The translations under genes and the position numbers were made by a program. The notes under the pieces were generated by a model, which made no database searches, was not told the DNA's origin, and worked only from the letters and a program-made list of their open reading frames with translations. From NCBI GenBank assembly GCA_033807695.1, contig CM066305.1, forward strand, positions 3,410,001-3,474,000: a stretch of 64,000 nt of DNA, read 5' to 3'. Of the stretch, positions 46,242 to 59,888 are shown piece after piece. Source of the stretch: Daedaleopsis sinensis (taxonomy: Eukaryota > Basidiomycota > Agaricomycetes > Polyporales > Polyporaceae). The stretch's first letter is position 1. Every line of letters begins with the position of its first letter.

Positions 46242-48861
46242 GGCCCGTGCGCAGCCCCCACGGTCACAGGACTTGACCGTGTGGAAGTGACACCAGGGCA
46301 GTTCTCACGCGTGCTCCGTGGGTGCTGGAGGCGGGACCAACCAGAGCGCGACACGGGAGACGAGGGAGAGGGAAGGAGGACCCTGCGCGTGTATATGGCA
46401 ATGCCGCAGGTTCCGAGCACGGAGAAGCCTGGAAGCTTCCAAGCTGTCTTCGCGTAGTTACGTGGGCGCTCGGCTAATATTTGACACAGTTCTCGTCGCG
46501 ATCCCGTCGTAAATCGGGGTAGAGGAGGCTCGAGGAGAGGGGCCTGCGTTTATAACGCCGTCTGCAATATCTCCGGCGGTTTTGGCGCAGTCTGGGGCAG
46601 CTGACACACATATCGTGCTGTCCATGAACTGAGGACACTAGTGAGCAGCATTGTAGTCAGCATCGGGCTTGTGGGCCTGATAAATGCGCAGTAATCAGTG
46701 ATCAGTCGGAATTCTGAGTTAAAATGCGAACACACAGAGACTTACATGCAGGAGAGAACAGCTCTTGATGAGCACAGCTTATGTAAGGTGCATCAGAGCA
46801 ATTGAGATGGTTGCTCATGGTAGAATCTCTCTTGCTGAGTGGGCTATGTCAGGTTTGATTTCAGAGATAGCGGAGGAAGAGATAGATTAACGCCCAGCGG
46901 TGAGTATAGCTGTCCGTATTTGGACTGCCGTTTGCGGCGCTCATCCAGCGCTCCGCGCTCTTCCCCAGTGCTAGTCACCGCCCGTCCGCCGTCCGCCGCC
47001 ACTCCGGCTTCACGCATCATCGCAGTGCGTCGAGCAAGACCTCCCCAAAGGATTGTCGAGCTGTGCTGGAATGCGTGACGTACCAGGACCACTGGCCGCG
47101 CCCGGAACTGACTTGGGGGACTTAGATTCAAATGCGGTTCACTTGAAGCTTCAAGTTGGTCAAACTGCAGTCACTACATCGGATTCTACTCTATTGCAGG
47201 TATGCTTCAGGCCGCTACAGATAGATACAGGTGTGTATGTGTAAGAATATTTCGCTGGCGAGTAATCCCTGCTGAGGCAGAATCATCCTTGGCCAATCAT
47301 GTCGCTGACTCTCAATGAACTACCAGTGCATCAACTCTGTGCGCAGTGCGCACGGCGTAGCAACAATATTGCAGACCGAAGTCCGCACCAGGTGAGTCTC
47401 TACGTCATTTACCGCCCACAGTACGTTTCAGGAACCGATGCGAACAGGACGTGTCATCTGCTTAAGAGTTCTGGACTCGGTGTTCTCGGCCAGTCAGGCA
47501 TGATCCGGTCAAAGCTGTTTGGGATGAATGTACCTGTCTGTGCAGGCTGCAGGGTTTCTCGCCGCGACTACGAGCTAGTGCACTGCACTGACTCTGGCTC
47601 ATGACAGTCTTGGGTTCACGGAACAGGGGACTCAGGGATTACCACACTTCAACGGTTGAGATGGGTCTGAGGAGGAAGATTCCGAGCGGTTGCGACGTCG
47701 CGTAGCTGCTTCTGTACTAGGTGCGAAAAATATATCGGACCTTCCATGCCTTGCAGACATGCGTGTGAGTGTGCTACAGCTGTGACCAATTGTCATCCGA
47801 TTTTGTGCACATTATCCTCTGCTATATGAGCATGCAATCCTGTAAACAAATCTCAGCATGCTGGTCTTGTCTAGTAAGATAGTGTCTCAGGAAAGTCATT
47901 GTGAGTGCACAGAATGCATCATCCGGCGGGGTGCTCGGAGAGTTGATGGCGCGGTGGTCATACTCGGCTGAGCCGCTATGCATGGAAGTGACGGTGTGCG
48001 GACCGGAACTGAGCAGGATGAGTATCCCTGAGCATGCAAAGACTCACTCCTCCCCTGCTCGACTCTCAGGGCAATGGCAGGTCAAGCAGAAAGTACACAA
48101 TATGAGCATGCAACATACCAGTGAGGACGAAGGCACGGGTGCAACGAATGCAGTCTACCGTAGCCATGAGCGTGTCCGAAAATAATCCAGACACGTAAGT
48201 CGGATGGTTATGGTAGTCTCCGGTGCTCGAACGGACCTCGGGCCAAGGCGCTGAGATTTCGCTGTTCGCTACAAACATCACACCGGAATTTTATCCTTCT
48301 CCCCCAGATCTATTGCCTTCTGTCTACGTGCACCCACTCTTTCTAGGTACTGTCTCAACCAACACCTCTCGCATCCCACCGTCCAAGCCATGCTCCGGTC
48401 TCGAGCTCGACGACCACGATGCTCACCGTGCAACACTCGCGGTCGCACACCGTCCGACGTCTCCTTCGTGAGGGTGATGTTTATCTAGCCTCGTGTTTAC
48501 GCAGACTAACGCGGCATGCTTGCTGGTCCTCGAGATGCGGACTAGAGGTGGCTCGCCGGTGATCAGCAGAACCGCAGGTCTTCTCAAGCATTCAAGTTCT
48601 AGAAGCATCGACACGTCGACGCGTGGAGGACACGTCCGTTTCAGCTGTTCGTCGGCGGCGGCGTACCGTATCGTGTCCAAGAACGTCGCTCGGAAGTCGC
48701 TGTGGGAGATAGCTAAGAGCTGAATCAGTGGGTCGCAAACCTGAAGTACGTGCCTTCACTGTCTTCTGTCATGGAGATCTCGTCGTTGATGGTGTGCGCA
48801 AGCACGCATCCTGGCAGCGTGCTGACGCGAGTGGGGACGCGAGCAGAACGGCAGATCGCGG
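46242..48861. other. Unit A interior, no gene seen
   Basis: Moderately AT-rich sequence with short frames only. The same order of sequence is present in unit B (56,340-58,600) with small differences. Confidence 0.45.
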
Positions 48862-49130
48862 TGCGTCGACGCGACGGGGCTCCCGGGCCCATGCTCGAGA
48901 GTGGCGGCTTTGTGATGTACCACGGTCAGTGGGTCGCAACACGCCGAGACGTCGCGTCATACAATGCGACGCGTCTCTCCCGCGTTTGTGAGTGGCGGCG
49001 CCGTGATGTACCGTCGGCGGGACACGACTCGGAGACACACACATGAAGGCGGGGGGTCGTGTCGCATCTCCGAGCCTCCCTTGCCCGAGAGCAGCAGCTC
49101 CGTGTTGTACCACGGTCGGCACGACGCGAG
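48862..49130 (+). repeat. Minisatellite-like triplication in unit A
   Basis: Three related segments with the core GTGGCGGC..TGTGATGTAC start at 48,901, 48,992 and 49,091 (the third reads GCAGCAGCTCCGTGTTGTAC). Period is 91-99 bases. Each is preceded by a CTCCC-containing block. Unit B has the equivalent set near 58,620-58,910. Confidence 0.65.
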
Positions 49131-50700
49131 ACTCCTACGTGGCTGTGGGAAATTCGCAGGAGAGGTACGTACCTGGTACTACTATGCACCCACGGACGCG
49201 AACATCGCTGACATGGGAGTAGCGGTTCCATGGTAGAGCCGCGGTGATCGGCGGGCTCTCCAGGCGGCTCTAGATCTCGTTAGTTTCGAGAGTGTCTCGG
49301 ACTGACCAAGGTCTGAGTCTGCCAGAATCCGAGTTGCCGGAGCGGGAAGGGAGCTGAAGGGAGGTGGCACCGGCGAGAGTGGCAGAGGACGGGGGCGATA
49401 CGGAGCAGGTACGGCTGGTTGTCGGCGAGACCGTGAGATCAAAACGAGACTGACAAGCCTTTACAGCAGCATGCGTGGCCCGACAGAGCGTACACAGCGC
49501 GGGGATCCCGCGGCACTGAGTGGCGGTCGTTGAGGACTGACCTTCTGCAATGGCGACACGAGGTCGGGACAGCGGGTCGGTGTGGTCTACGGCGACGTTC
49601 ATGCGCGGATAGAGCGCACGCGGCGGTCCGAGTCGTCGTCGAGCACACCTCGATGCTGCTGCACAGGTTCAAGTCTCAAAGCAGGGACGGGGACGTGAGG
49701 ATGCATCTAGGTACGTACCTTGACGCGGACGGGGGACGAGACGAGGCTGGTTCGCCAGGAGCAGTTGATGGCGGACGCGTCTGGCAGAAACTCAAGTCTG
49801 GTGACGTCACGCGTCCGGCGTTTGGCGGGCGCGGAATGGGTCGCCGTCGAGGAGGGTGGAGAAGATGCAGGATGTCGAAGAGAGTCACTGCGGGACGACT
49901 TTGAGGATGGAGTCAACGCGGGAGAGAGACGGGGTCAGGACAGCGAGCACACGTAAGGTCCCGCTGGCGGGCTCGGGTCTGCATGGGCGGTAAGTCGTCG
50001 TTCTATGACCAGTCGAGGTCGCCGCGCGAGCGATGCAGAAATGGCTCAGAAGACAGGGGTCGCGCGAGAGACAGAGTCGGCGGACGAGGACGGCGAGCGC
50101 ATATTCGGCGCGAACTACGGTCAGTGCGACGCACGGAAGGGACACGCACCAGGTGGGGTCGCATTCGATCTGGACGCTCGCCCAGTCTCAGCTGACGGCA
50201 CAAGGCAGCACACAGGGACGTCGCAGGGGCAGAGGAGTCGAGTCGCAGACCGGAGAGCAGTAGCGGGCGCGGATCGAAGACGGGAGGTGGTGGCGGCAGG
50301 GAAAGAGATGCGAGAGTCGGACTGTCCTAGAATGGGCATGTAGGCGCTCACCCGTCTCACAGATGCGGCGAGCGAAGCGTGTGCTACGATCTGCAGGTGT
50401 AACGGGATTGCTACTTTACATGTTTCTGTCTTTAGCGTTCCGAGACTCGAGTTTCGAGTGCCCTGCTCCCCGAGTCCGAGTCCGAGTCTCCCTGCCACTC
50501 TCCTCTAGTGCCATCTCCCCTCTCCTCCTCCCAGCACCGTTCGCACTCGATGTAGAACACGCAGAAGATATATTTCTCTCCTATGTACACGCTGTAGCTA
50601 GCCGTCTCCCGCGGCCGCCGTGTCCCACCCCCCTACCATATCCCGCCCCCGCCCTCGACACCCTTACAGCCCTGCGCACTCCCTATCTCCCGCATTAATT
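49131..50700. other. Unit A right part, no gene seen
   Basis: GC-rich, with several GTACGTAC-type sites on both strands that look like splice donors, and pyrimidine-rich tracts near 50,500. No gene recognised. Confidence 0.4.
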
Positions 50701-50723
50701 CTGCGGTGGGCAATCCGCGTCCA

Positions 50724-51970
50724 TCACGGACTCCCCCGGTCCGCCCGTGCGCCCCGAACAGCGATCCCGACAAGCCGCCGGGTGTGCAGCTCGAGGTAGA
50801 TCCGCAGGCCGTACTTGCGCGCCCACTTGAACGCCTGCAGGACGTACGTCCACGCCGTCCGTGCGAGGAACGGCTCCCCCGCCCACGTCTCGATCGCCCA
50901 GTAGGGCATCGGCAGCCGTATCCAGTTTAGACCCGCGCCCGCTATCTGCGCGAAATCCTGCTCGGTCTGTAGGGTACCCGGGCCCGCGTGAGATATGCGC
51001 GCCACAAGAAACGGAGGGAGAAGGCCATACAATGAACGTTCTGTAATGGTCCTCGAGCTGTTGGATGCCGCCGCCCGGGCTCGTGTCGTTGACCATCGCG
51101 ACGCTGAGCGTCCATTCGTCGACCGCCTGCCCGCCCGGGATGGCAGAGTTCGGGGTCACGTTCTGGTACTTCTCGAACAGCGCGGGGACGATGAACGGCT
51201 CCAGGACGAGCCAGCCGCCGAGGTTGACACCACGGATCTGGTCCTTGGAGTAGTCCCAGGACTCGTTCAGCGCGGGCGTGAAGGACTGCGCGCGCGCGCC
51301 GTTGTTGTACGGATCCCGCGGGTCGTCCACCCCTGGCGCACAGCAGAAGTAGGTGAGTGTCATGATGATGTCACGACGTCAGAATTAGCGGCGGTGTGGG
51401 AAGGATAGAGAACGCACAAAATCCACCGAATGAGTTCTTGTAGGTGAATGTCGTGCCGTCACCCATCGTAATTAACGAACCATCGCCGCCCGTTATTGCG
51501 CCAGTGGGGGACTCGGGATTAGAGCCAGAGCCAGAACCGCCAGACCCACGTCCACCAGACGACCGAGAGTTCTTCTTGATGACGGTGAAGTAGACCGGAA
51601 GCACCACCGCTAGCACGATAACGACGATCGCGGCCGCTACGATGCCCAGCCAGATCAACGGCCGTCTTCGCCTGGGTGTCGACAAACCGGGAGACTTTTC
51701 GGTGAACACAGGTACGTTGGACTCGTTGCGATTTATGTCTTCCGAGAGGATCGGGCGAGGAGGCGCAGCAGAAGGAGTGGCAAGACCAACGTACGAGTTT
51801 CGTGCGGGGGTGGCAAATGGGTTCGTAGCTGGCGTAGCAGGGGTATCAGGAATCTCCGCGATGTCGGTGGTCGGAGTATGTAGCAAGCTTTCATGCACCG
51901 GCTCCGGAGTTGGCGCAGAGGAGTCGCCGAAGGGGGAGTGGTGGGGGAGGTCTTCGTGGAAGCTGGACAT
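50724..51970 (-). pseudogene. Truncated GH5 exo-1,3-beta-glucanase, unit B
   Basis: Exon 1 (51970-51418), exon 2 (from 51,332) and most of exon 3 are present and open, with three extra residues in the tail relative to the intact copy. Homology stops at 50,783 after the peptide LELHT (residue about 344). The frame runs on for about 20 unrelated codons to a stop at 50,724. The acid/base Glu and nucleophile Glu are therefore missing. The membrane anchor and the start codon remain, so a short membrane protein could still be made. Confidence 0.85.
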
Positions 51971-52751
51971 GACTGCCGGAGGCGAGAGGCAGATGAAAGG
52001 CCTGGGCAGAGATGGGGGGGCACGAAGGTGCGACAGAGGAGTACTCGCCGCATGCCTGGCTGAAAAACGAACGGAAGGAGGGCGGTTCCCACTCCGCAGT
52101 GGGCTATTGATAGCGGAATGCGAGTGCCGAGCGCGAAGGGGGCGATAAGATTCGGGCACATGGAATCGAGGGCTACCGTGGCCGTCGCCGGGGAAGGCAT
52201 GGACCGTTCTTGATCAGCGAGTGGGAGGAAGAGCGACTGTTCTCATTCCTATCCACATGTAACAGCCGTTCTTCATCGTCCTCGCCAGTGGCAGTGAGGC
52301 CACCGCATACAATGATCTAAACTGCATTTGTAAGACCTCCTGACGCATATAGCCTCTCGACACAGAATTATACTCACCGCCGAGGCCATGGAATGCCGAA
52401 GCCTCCAGCGCCCGGCCGAAGTACTGAAGTATAATGCGTTAGACGAGAGGGCGGACGACAAGATACGAAGGCAGTGGTTGCGCGGGAGAGACAGGATGGA
52501 GAACGGAGTCCGGACACAAGCAACGTTGGACTTTATATGCTGACGGACGCATTTTGACGTCCATATAAGGTAAGTACCCATCAATGACGTCGACTTTGCG
52601 GGTAACGGTCAGCCTACGACAACCATTTTGCCAGTACTGTAATCTACTCCTTGCCACCGTAGTAAGTACTTGCCTCAGAAAGTGAATGTAAGTGATTTCA
52701 GCATCTGGCGAGGCAAGAGCAGGCAAGAGTTGACGCGGGCGCTCGTACACA

Positions 52752-53528
52752 GTGACGTCTGCGATACGTCACCAGTGGCTGCTGCCGCCGCCGCCGTCCA
52801 CACTCGAACTCGTTCTCGCCACTGAACACGACTCACGCACGATCCACACCGCCATTCGTCGTCCGCCAACTGCCGAGTGCATCCTGCTACACCTCGCGCT
52901 CACTGTGTCCACGAGCCGTGAGTCTGACGAGCTCTCCGTTCGTCATATGCTGCCAGTCTCACACTGACCTCGAGTGTTCTAGTACTCTCTGCCCTGGGTG
53001 CCCCGCCGACAGAGATTCGACCTACAGACCTCGTTTCCCAACGGATCTGCACCATTCAGCCCGCGCCCGACAGCCCTCGACCTTCCGAATCTGCCGATAC
53101 GCTCCCCGTCGCTGCGCATCGACTCTCCATCCGCCCACGACCCAAACGCTGCGCGCCCCTCGACCAAATCTCGTCTGCTCCTCGCTGCCGCTCTTCTCCT
53201 GCCGCCGGACAGCAGTGGCGAGTAGTGCTATGAGCATGCTCCATCACACCCCTCATTCGCACAGCGATCCGTCGACTTTCAAAACTCGCTCAAGCCGTCC
53301 CTCGGACGCCGTGCTGCGACGTCCCCCGCCGTCGTGCTCGACGTCTGCGCCCCAGTCTCTGTGCAGCGCCCCACAGAATCCGCTACAAGTTCCCCCGTCC
53401 TTATCCTTACGCGTGCTAACACACCTTCCCAGAACACGCTGACCATTCCGCATTCAACGCGCGCGGTCTCGCCTCGGCCTGACGAGGTCGCCAAGACGCT
53501 TTTTTCGGCGAGTTCACGCGCACCCGAG
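52752..53528 (+). pseudogene. Unit B copy of the plus-strand candidate frame
   Basis: Same exon 1, intron and donor as in unit A, but an extra base near 53,220 shifts the frame into a stop (TGA). If the unit A frame is real, this copy is broken. Confidence 0.25.
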
Positions 53529-55697
53529 GTGAGTACGCATTGCAGTCCGAAGGACGCCGCGCCTGGTCCCGAAACTGATGCACAACGGGCACGCCGTCAT
53601 GCAGCCCGTGTACGCGATTCCAGGCGCCGCACGCGAGGTTTGGAATCCGGCCCCATCCGCACCTTCAAGCCCGCGGTCGACACCAACTCACGGTGCAGCC
53701 CGTCCCGGCCGTCCGCGACAGGAGCACCCGCGCGAACGTCGTGCACACGTCCTGGCCGTGGACGACGCGGAGCACGACGTTCGCGCGGGTGGGGAAGGAC
53801 GGCGCGGCCGAACTCACGAGCGACGCCCCGGACGCCCCGGACGCCCCTCTGTTTGTCACTGGCACACTGTGCGTGCATGCGACAGTCGTCCCCCCGGGCC
53901 GCAGGCCTCAGCCGTGTACTCGTCGGGCAGCGCGCGACCGCGCGACTCCAACTCACGCGTCGCATGTCGTTGGCCCACGAGGCGCCCCCGACGCGTGCGC
54001 CGCGATGTCCCCGGCCTGCCAACACCCGCCTCTCTTCGAGGGCACGCCGCCGCCACCCGCGGGATCCATGCGACACGACGGGCCCCGACGCTGCGACTGC
54101 GGCTCATGCGCCGGCCCTCCCCGCCGCCGTGCATGCGCCGACTCGTCGCCCTCCCGACCGCGGGTCCTGAGTCCGGACGGCTGCGAGCGCGTCGCAGGCC
54201 GCTCCCGAGTGCAGACGGCTCCGGGGCCCCGTCTCGCAGCGGCACACGCTGAGGCCCCGGTACGTGCCGCACGCTCGCGGGGGTGCGAGGAAGACGGACG
54301 CCGCGCACGCGCACGCCTCTGTCCCGCAGGGAGCCGGTCAGCGGGCGGGGCGGGGCGCGGGTAGTACTAGTGTACAGTAAGTGAGCAATATACTCTATCT
54401 ACCCCTACGCGCCGCCTTCTGCACCTCGAATGCGACTCGGTACACCGCCGTCTGCGACGCGTCGATCAGCGGGCTTCGGGCTGGACCAGGACAGGAGAGC
54501 TGCTCACCGGTGCTTGTCCACACCACTTGTGGTCCCGCCGCGCCTGCGAACGCTCGCCGACCTCCCGCCGTGTCCGAACAGAGCAGAGCAGAGCACGCAG
54601 CAAGCGGTGCCCCGCCGTCCGGGGCAGAAGAGGCCCGCCAGTCCAGTACAGTTCGAGCCGCCGCCGTCCCGGAGCCCGTGCTCGCCTGTCTTCGCGTCGC
54701 GCGTCGCGCACGACGCCTCGGACGCGTGCCTGACAGTCGGACCTGTCTGCGCAAGCGGTACCGGGGCGACGTGCGGGTGGGTGTCCGCGATGGGGGCTGT
54801 TGGGAAGCGGGTCAGCGGGCGGTCCGGGCGGCGCAGTACATGGACGTTGAAGAGCAGTGTACGTACAGTACTACGCGATGCAATATACAGTCAATATCTA
54901 ATTATGTGAACCGTGCGGCGCGAGCCGCATGCGGACTGTCTAGTCGGAGACAGATCGGTTAGCGCGACTCGGCGGGCTGGGCAGAGTCCGGGCGGACGTA
55001 CTCGGTACTGACCCTGTGCGGACCGGACTGAGTCAGTCTTGCTCGAATCCGGAACCGCTGCACGGCGCAAGAATCTAGACAACTTGCAACTGTCGACGTC
55101 AGCTGCGATGGGAGTGACAGTGCGCAGGAGGTACGTACGTACGTCCGCTGTGGACTGTAGACCGAACGTTCGCGCACGCCGAGTTGCACGCTGTCTGTGA
55201 AGCAAAGGCCGTCAGACGACATGGACGAGCTGGGGCTGCGGAATCAATCCCGACTCACCAGTCACATCCCAGCACCAGCGGCGGGCCGAGTCTGCGGACA
55301 TGGATAGCGATGGCCGCTTCCCGCCGCGTGTCGCATTTGCGAGCCCGCGAGATGCGCCCGCGATTGGGACCACACATAGGGCCCAGGCTGGAAAAAGCGA
55401 TTGTCAGCGTCCGGGGAGGTGTCAAGCGGCGCGAGGTATACCTTAGCAGAGACTCGGATGTACACTGTTGGGTGAGCCACACGCAGCACAAGTAGAGTGC
55501 GAGGGCGAATCTTGAGCGTGCAAAGAAGTAGGGTCAGTCAGAAGCGGCGTGTACAGAGACGGGACATGAGCCGTACGTACCTATCCACGATGAACGAGGC
55601 CCGGGGAGAGCAGTGACACAACTCGGAGAGTGGCCTGAATCGATCCAGTCAGCGTGGTGCACAGTAAACTGAATCAGAGTACACGTACCTCGCCTTC

Positions 55698-56337
55698 TCA
55701 GCGATACGAGTAACGGGCAGTGTGTGAATGCGAACCACTGTTTAGGATCTGAAGCAAGAGTATCGTATTAGTGGTCGCAGAGCTATGCGGATACGAAATG
55801 GACGCTACGTACCCTGAGATCATTTGCGGACTGGGTCGGACCGCGAAACAGGTTTGGGCGCGGGATCGGAATGTATGGGTTGCCATCCTACAAACGAACG
55901 AGAACGTGTCAGTGAGCGTGTAGTATGTGGATGTGAACGCAATGCACTCACCGTCGCGCGAGAATCTGGAAAGGGAAAGTCGCAGTTAGTACTAGTAGAG
56001 GATAAGGGACACTCTGCCACTGCAGCTAGAGACTCGGAGATCTACTCACAGATGCAAGCTGCGCACCCCAGAGAGGAACGACAGCGCCGGTGTGCATAGT
56101 ATGTAGCTGTATGAAGGGAGTATAGATGAGGGAGGAGGGAGGAGGGCATACTCGAGTCTGGGGAGGGTGAGGAGTGCTGGTCGCACTCGAGGAGCTCGCG
56201 GACGTACTTGTACCCCTCGAGCTTGGCCCGTGCGCATCCCCCACGGTCACCAGACCTGAGCGTGTGGAAGTGACAGCGACGCATTTCGCACGCATGCTCC
56301 GGGGGTGCCGGAGGGGGGACCAACCAGAATGCGACAC
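55698..56337 (-). CDS. Unknown multi-exon gene, unit B copy
   Basis: Corresponds to 45,605-46,241 in unit A. The same donors, acceptors, the 14 nt microexon and the branch site are kept, and phases agree. The frame ends earlier, at TGA 55,700-55,698 in the fifth block, where unit A has CGA. The upstream part (RRCHFHTLRSGDRGGCARA) is open further 5' than in unit A, with an in-frame Met at 56,404. The Met used in unit A is Lys here. No family recognised. Confidence 0.4.
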
Positions 56338-58599
56338 GGGAGACGAGGAAGAGGGGAAGGGAGACCCTGCGCGTGTGGACAGATGTGCCGCAGGTTCCGA
56401 GCATGGAGGAGCCTATAAGGGTCTTCGCTGTCTTCGGGCAGTGGCGTGGGCGCTCGGCTAATATTTGACACAGTTCTGGTCGCGATCCCGTCGTAAATCG
56501 GGGTAGAGGAGGCTCGAGGAGAGGGGCCTGGACTTATAACGCCGTCTGCAATATCTTCGGCAGGTTTGGCGCAATCTGGGGCAGCGGACACATGTGTCGT
56601 GTTGTCTATAAGCTGAAGACATTATTGAGCAACTTTGTGGTCAGCATCGCGCTTGTGGCAGCTCTGATAAATGCGTAGTAATCAGTGATCAGTCGGAATT
56701 CTGAGTTAAAATGCGAACACACAGAGACTTACACGCAGGAGTAAACAGCTCTTGATGAGCACAGCTTATGTAAGGTGCAAAAGAGCAATTGAGATGGTTG
56801 CTCATGGTAGAATCTCTCTTGCTGAGTGGGCTATGTCAGGTTTGATTTCAGAGATAGCGGAGGAAGAGATAGATTAACGCCCAGCGGTGAGTATAGCTGT
56901 CCGTATTTGGACTGCCGTTTGCGGCGCTCATCCAGCGCTCAGCGCTCTTCCCCAGTGCTAGTCACCGCCCGTCCGCCGTCCGCCGCCACTCCGGCTTCAC
57001 GCATCATCGCAGTGCGTCGAGCAAGACCTCCCCAAAGGATTGTCGAGCTGCGCTGGAATGCGTGACGTACCAGGACCACAGGCCACACCCGGAACGGACT
57101 TGGGGGACTCAGATTCACTGCAAATTCGTCAAAATGCAGTACATCAGACTGTACTCTATTGCAGGTATGCTTCCGGCCGCTACAGAGAGATACAGGTGTG
57201 TATGCATAATAATTCTCCGCTCGCGAGTAATCCCTGCTGAGGCAGAATCATCCTTGGCCAATCATGTCGCTGACTCTCAATGAACTACCAGTGCATCAAC
57301 TCCGAGTCTGTGCGCACGGCGTAACAACAATATTGCAGACCGAAGTCCGCACCAGGTGAGTCTCTACGTCATTTCCCGCCTACAGTACGTTTCAGGAACC
57401 GATGCGAACAGGACGTGTCATCTGCTTAAATGTTCTGGACTCGGTGTTCTCGGCCAGTCAGGCATGATCCGGTCAAAGCTGTTTGGGATGAATGTACCTG
57501 TCTGTGCAGGCTGCACGGTTCCTCGCCGTGACTACGAGCTACTGCACTGCACTGATTCCGGCTTATGATAGTCTTGTGTTCACGGAACAGGGGACTCAGA
57601 GATTACCACACTTCAACGGTCGAGACGGGTCTGAGGAGGAAGATTCCGAGCGGTTGCGACGTCGCGTAGCTGCTTCTGTACTAGGTGCGAAAAATATATA
57701 TCGGACCTTCCATGCCTTGCAGACATGCGTGTGAGTGTGCTACAGCTGTGACCAATTGTCATCCGATTTTGTGCACATTATCCTCTGCTATATGAGCATG
57801 CAATCCTGTAAACAAATCTCAGCATGCTGGTCTTGTCTAGTAAGATAGTGTCTCAGGAAAGTCATTGTGAGTGCACCGAATGCATCATCCGGCGGGGTGC
57901 TCGGAGAGTTGATGGCGCGGTGGTCATACTCGGCTGAGCCGCTATGCATGGAAGTGACGGTGTACGGACCGGAACTGAGCAGGATGAGTATCCCTGAGCA
58001 TGCAGAGACTCGGAAATCCTCCCCTGCTCGACTCTCAGGACAATGGCAGGTCAAGCAGAAAGTACACAATATGAGCATGCAACATACCAGTGAGGACGAA
58101 GGCACGGGTGCAACGAATGCAGTCTACCGTAGCCATGAGCGCGTCCGAAAATAATCCACACACGTAAGTCGGATGGTTATGGTAGTCTCCGGTGCTCGAA
58201 CGGAACTCAGGCCAAGGCACTGAGATTTCACTGTTCGCTACAAACATCACACCATTCCGAAATATTGTCCTTCTCCCCCAGATCTATTGCCTGCTGTCTA
58301 CGTGCACCCACTCTTTCTAATTACTGTCTGCTATTGACCAGGACATCCACCGACATCTCCCTGACAGACACCTCTCGCATCCCACTGTCCAAGCCACGCT
58401 CCGGTCTCGAGCTCGACGACCACGACACTCACGATGCAACACTCGCAGTGGCACCCTGTCCGACATCTCCTTCGTGAGTGTCTCGTGTGTACGATGTGCC
58501 TTCCTTCTTCTGTTCGTGGAGATCGAGTCGTTGTTGATGGCGTGCGCAAGCACGCATCCTAGCAGCGTGCTTCGGACCTGAGCGGGGACTCAGACCTGA

Positions 58600-58910
58600 G
58601 CGGGGACGCGAGCGGAACGGCAGATTGCTGCGCGTCGACGCGACGTGGCTCTCCCGGGCTCTTATCCGGGAGTGGCAGCTTTGTGATGTACGACGGTCAG
58701 CGGGTCGCAAGGCGCGGAGACATCGCACCATACAATGCGACGCGTCTCTCCCGCGTTCGAGAGTGGCGGCGCCGTGATGTGCCGTCGGCGGGACACGACT
58801 CAGAGACACTGACATCGAGGCGGGGTGTCGTGTCGTGTCTCCGAGTCTCCCATGCTCGAGAGCAGCAGCTCCGTGTTGTACCACGGTCGGCACGACGCGA
58901 GACTCCTACG
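58600..58910 (+). repeat. Minisatellite-like repeat, unit B
   Basis: Counterpart of the triplication at 48,862-49,130. An extra short duplication is present at its left side, where GGACCTGAGCGGGGAC occurs in two adjacent versions (58,574-58,605). Confidence 0.55.
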
Positions 58911-59888
58911 TGGCTGTGGGAAATTCGCAGGAGAGGTACGTACCTTGTACTACTATGCACCCACGGACGCGAACATCGCTGACATGGGAGTAGCGGTTCC
59001 ATGGTAGAGCCGCGGTGATCGGCGGGCTCTCCAGGCGGCTCTAGATCTCGTTAGTTTTGAGAGTGTCTCGGACTGACCAAGGTCTGAGTCTGCCAGGATC
59101 CGAGTTGCCGGAGCGGGAAGGGAGCTGAAGGGAGGTGGCACCGACGAGAGTGGCAGAGGACGGGGGCGATACGGAGCAGGTACGGCTGGTTGTCGGCGAG
59201 ACCGTGAGATCGAAACGAGACTGACAAGTCGTGTCAGATCCTGTCCTAATACGACTCACCTGCACGTTAAACGGCGGTATGCATGGCTCGATAGAGCGTA
59301 TACAATAGCGCGGGGTTCCTGCGGCGAAGCGGCGGTCGTTGAGGACTGACCTTCTGCAATGGCGACACGAGGTCGTGTTTGCGTACGTGCCGCGACGGCG
59401 GACTGCTTCTGTGAGGCCCTGGGCTAACGATATGCGTCAGGGCGCGGTGCAGGGCAACGGGTCGGTGTGGTCTACGGCGACGTTCATGCGCGGATAGAGC
59501 GCACACGGCGGTCCGAGTCGTCGTCGAGCACACCTCGATGCTGCTGCACAGGTTCAAGTCTCAAAGCAGGGACGGGGACGTGAGGATGCATCTAGGTACG
59601 TACCTTGACGCGGACGGGAGACGGGACGAGGCTGATCGCTAGGAGCAGTTGATGGCGGACGCGTCTGAGTCTGGCATCAAGTCTGGTGACGTCACGCGTT
59701 CGACGTTTGGCGGGCGCGGATTGGGTCGCCGTCGAGGAGGGCGGAGAAGATGCAGGATGTCGAAGAGAGTTACTGCGGGGAGTCGTGCGGACGACTTCGA
59801 GGACGAAGTCGACGCGGGAGAGAGACGGGATCAGCGTGCAAGGACGGCGAGCGCAAGGTCCTGCTGGCAGCCGGCGGGTCTGCATGGA

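Larger units (their letters stand above)
40811..50782. repeat. Tandem duplication unit A (about 9.97 kb)
   Basis: Positions 40,811 onward reappear at 50,783 and again at 60,888. The match covers the 5' part of the GH5 gene, its upstream region and all sequence to 50,782. By eye the two full units are nearly identical, with scattered substitutions and indels of 1 to about 150 bases. Confidence 0.93.

Noticed and set aside
49640..49690. GGTTCAAGTCT resembling a tRNA T-loop
   Set aside because: No acceptor stem, D-arm or anticodon arm can be folded around it.
45130..49720. Repeated GTACGTAC palindromes as a regulatory or restriction-site array
   Set aside because: Most sit where a minus- or plus-strand splice donor is expected; spacing is irregular.
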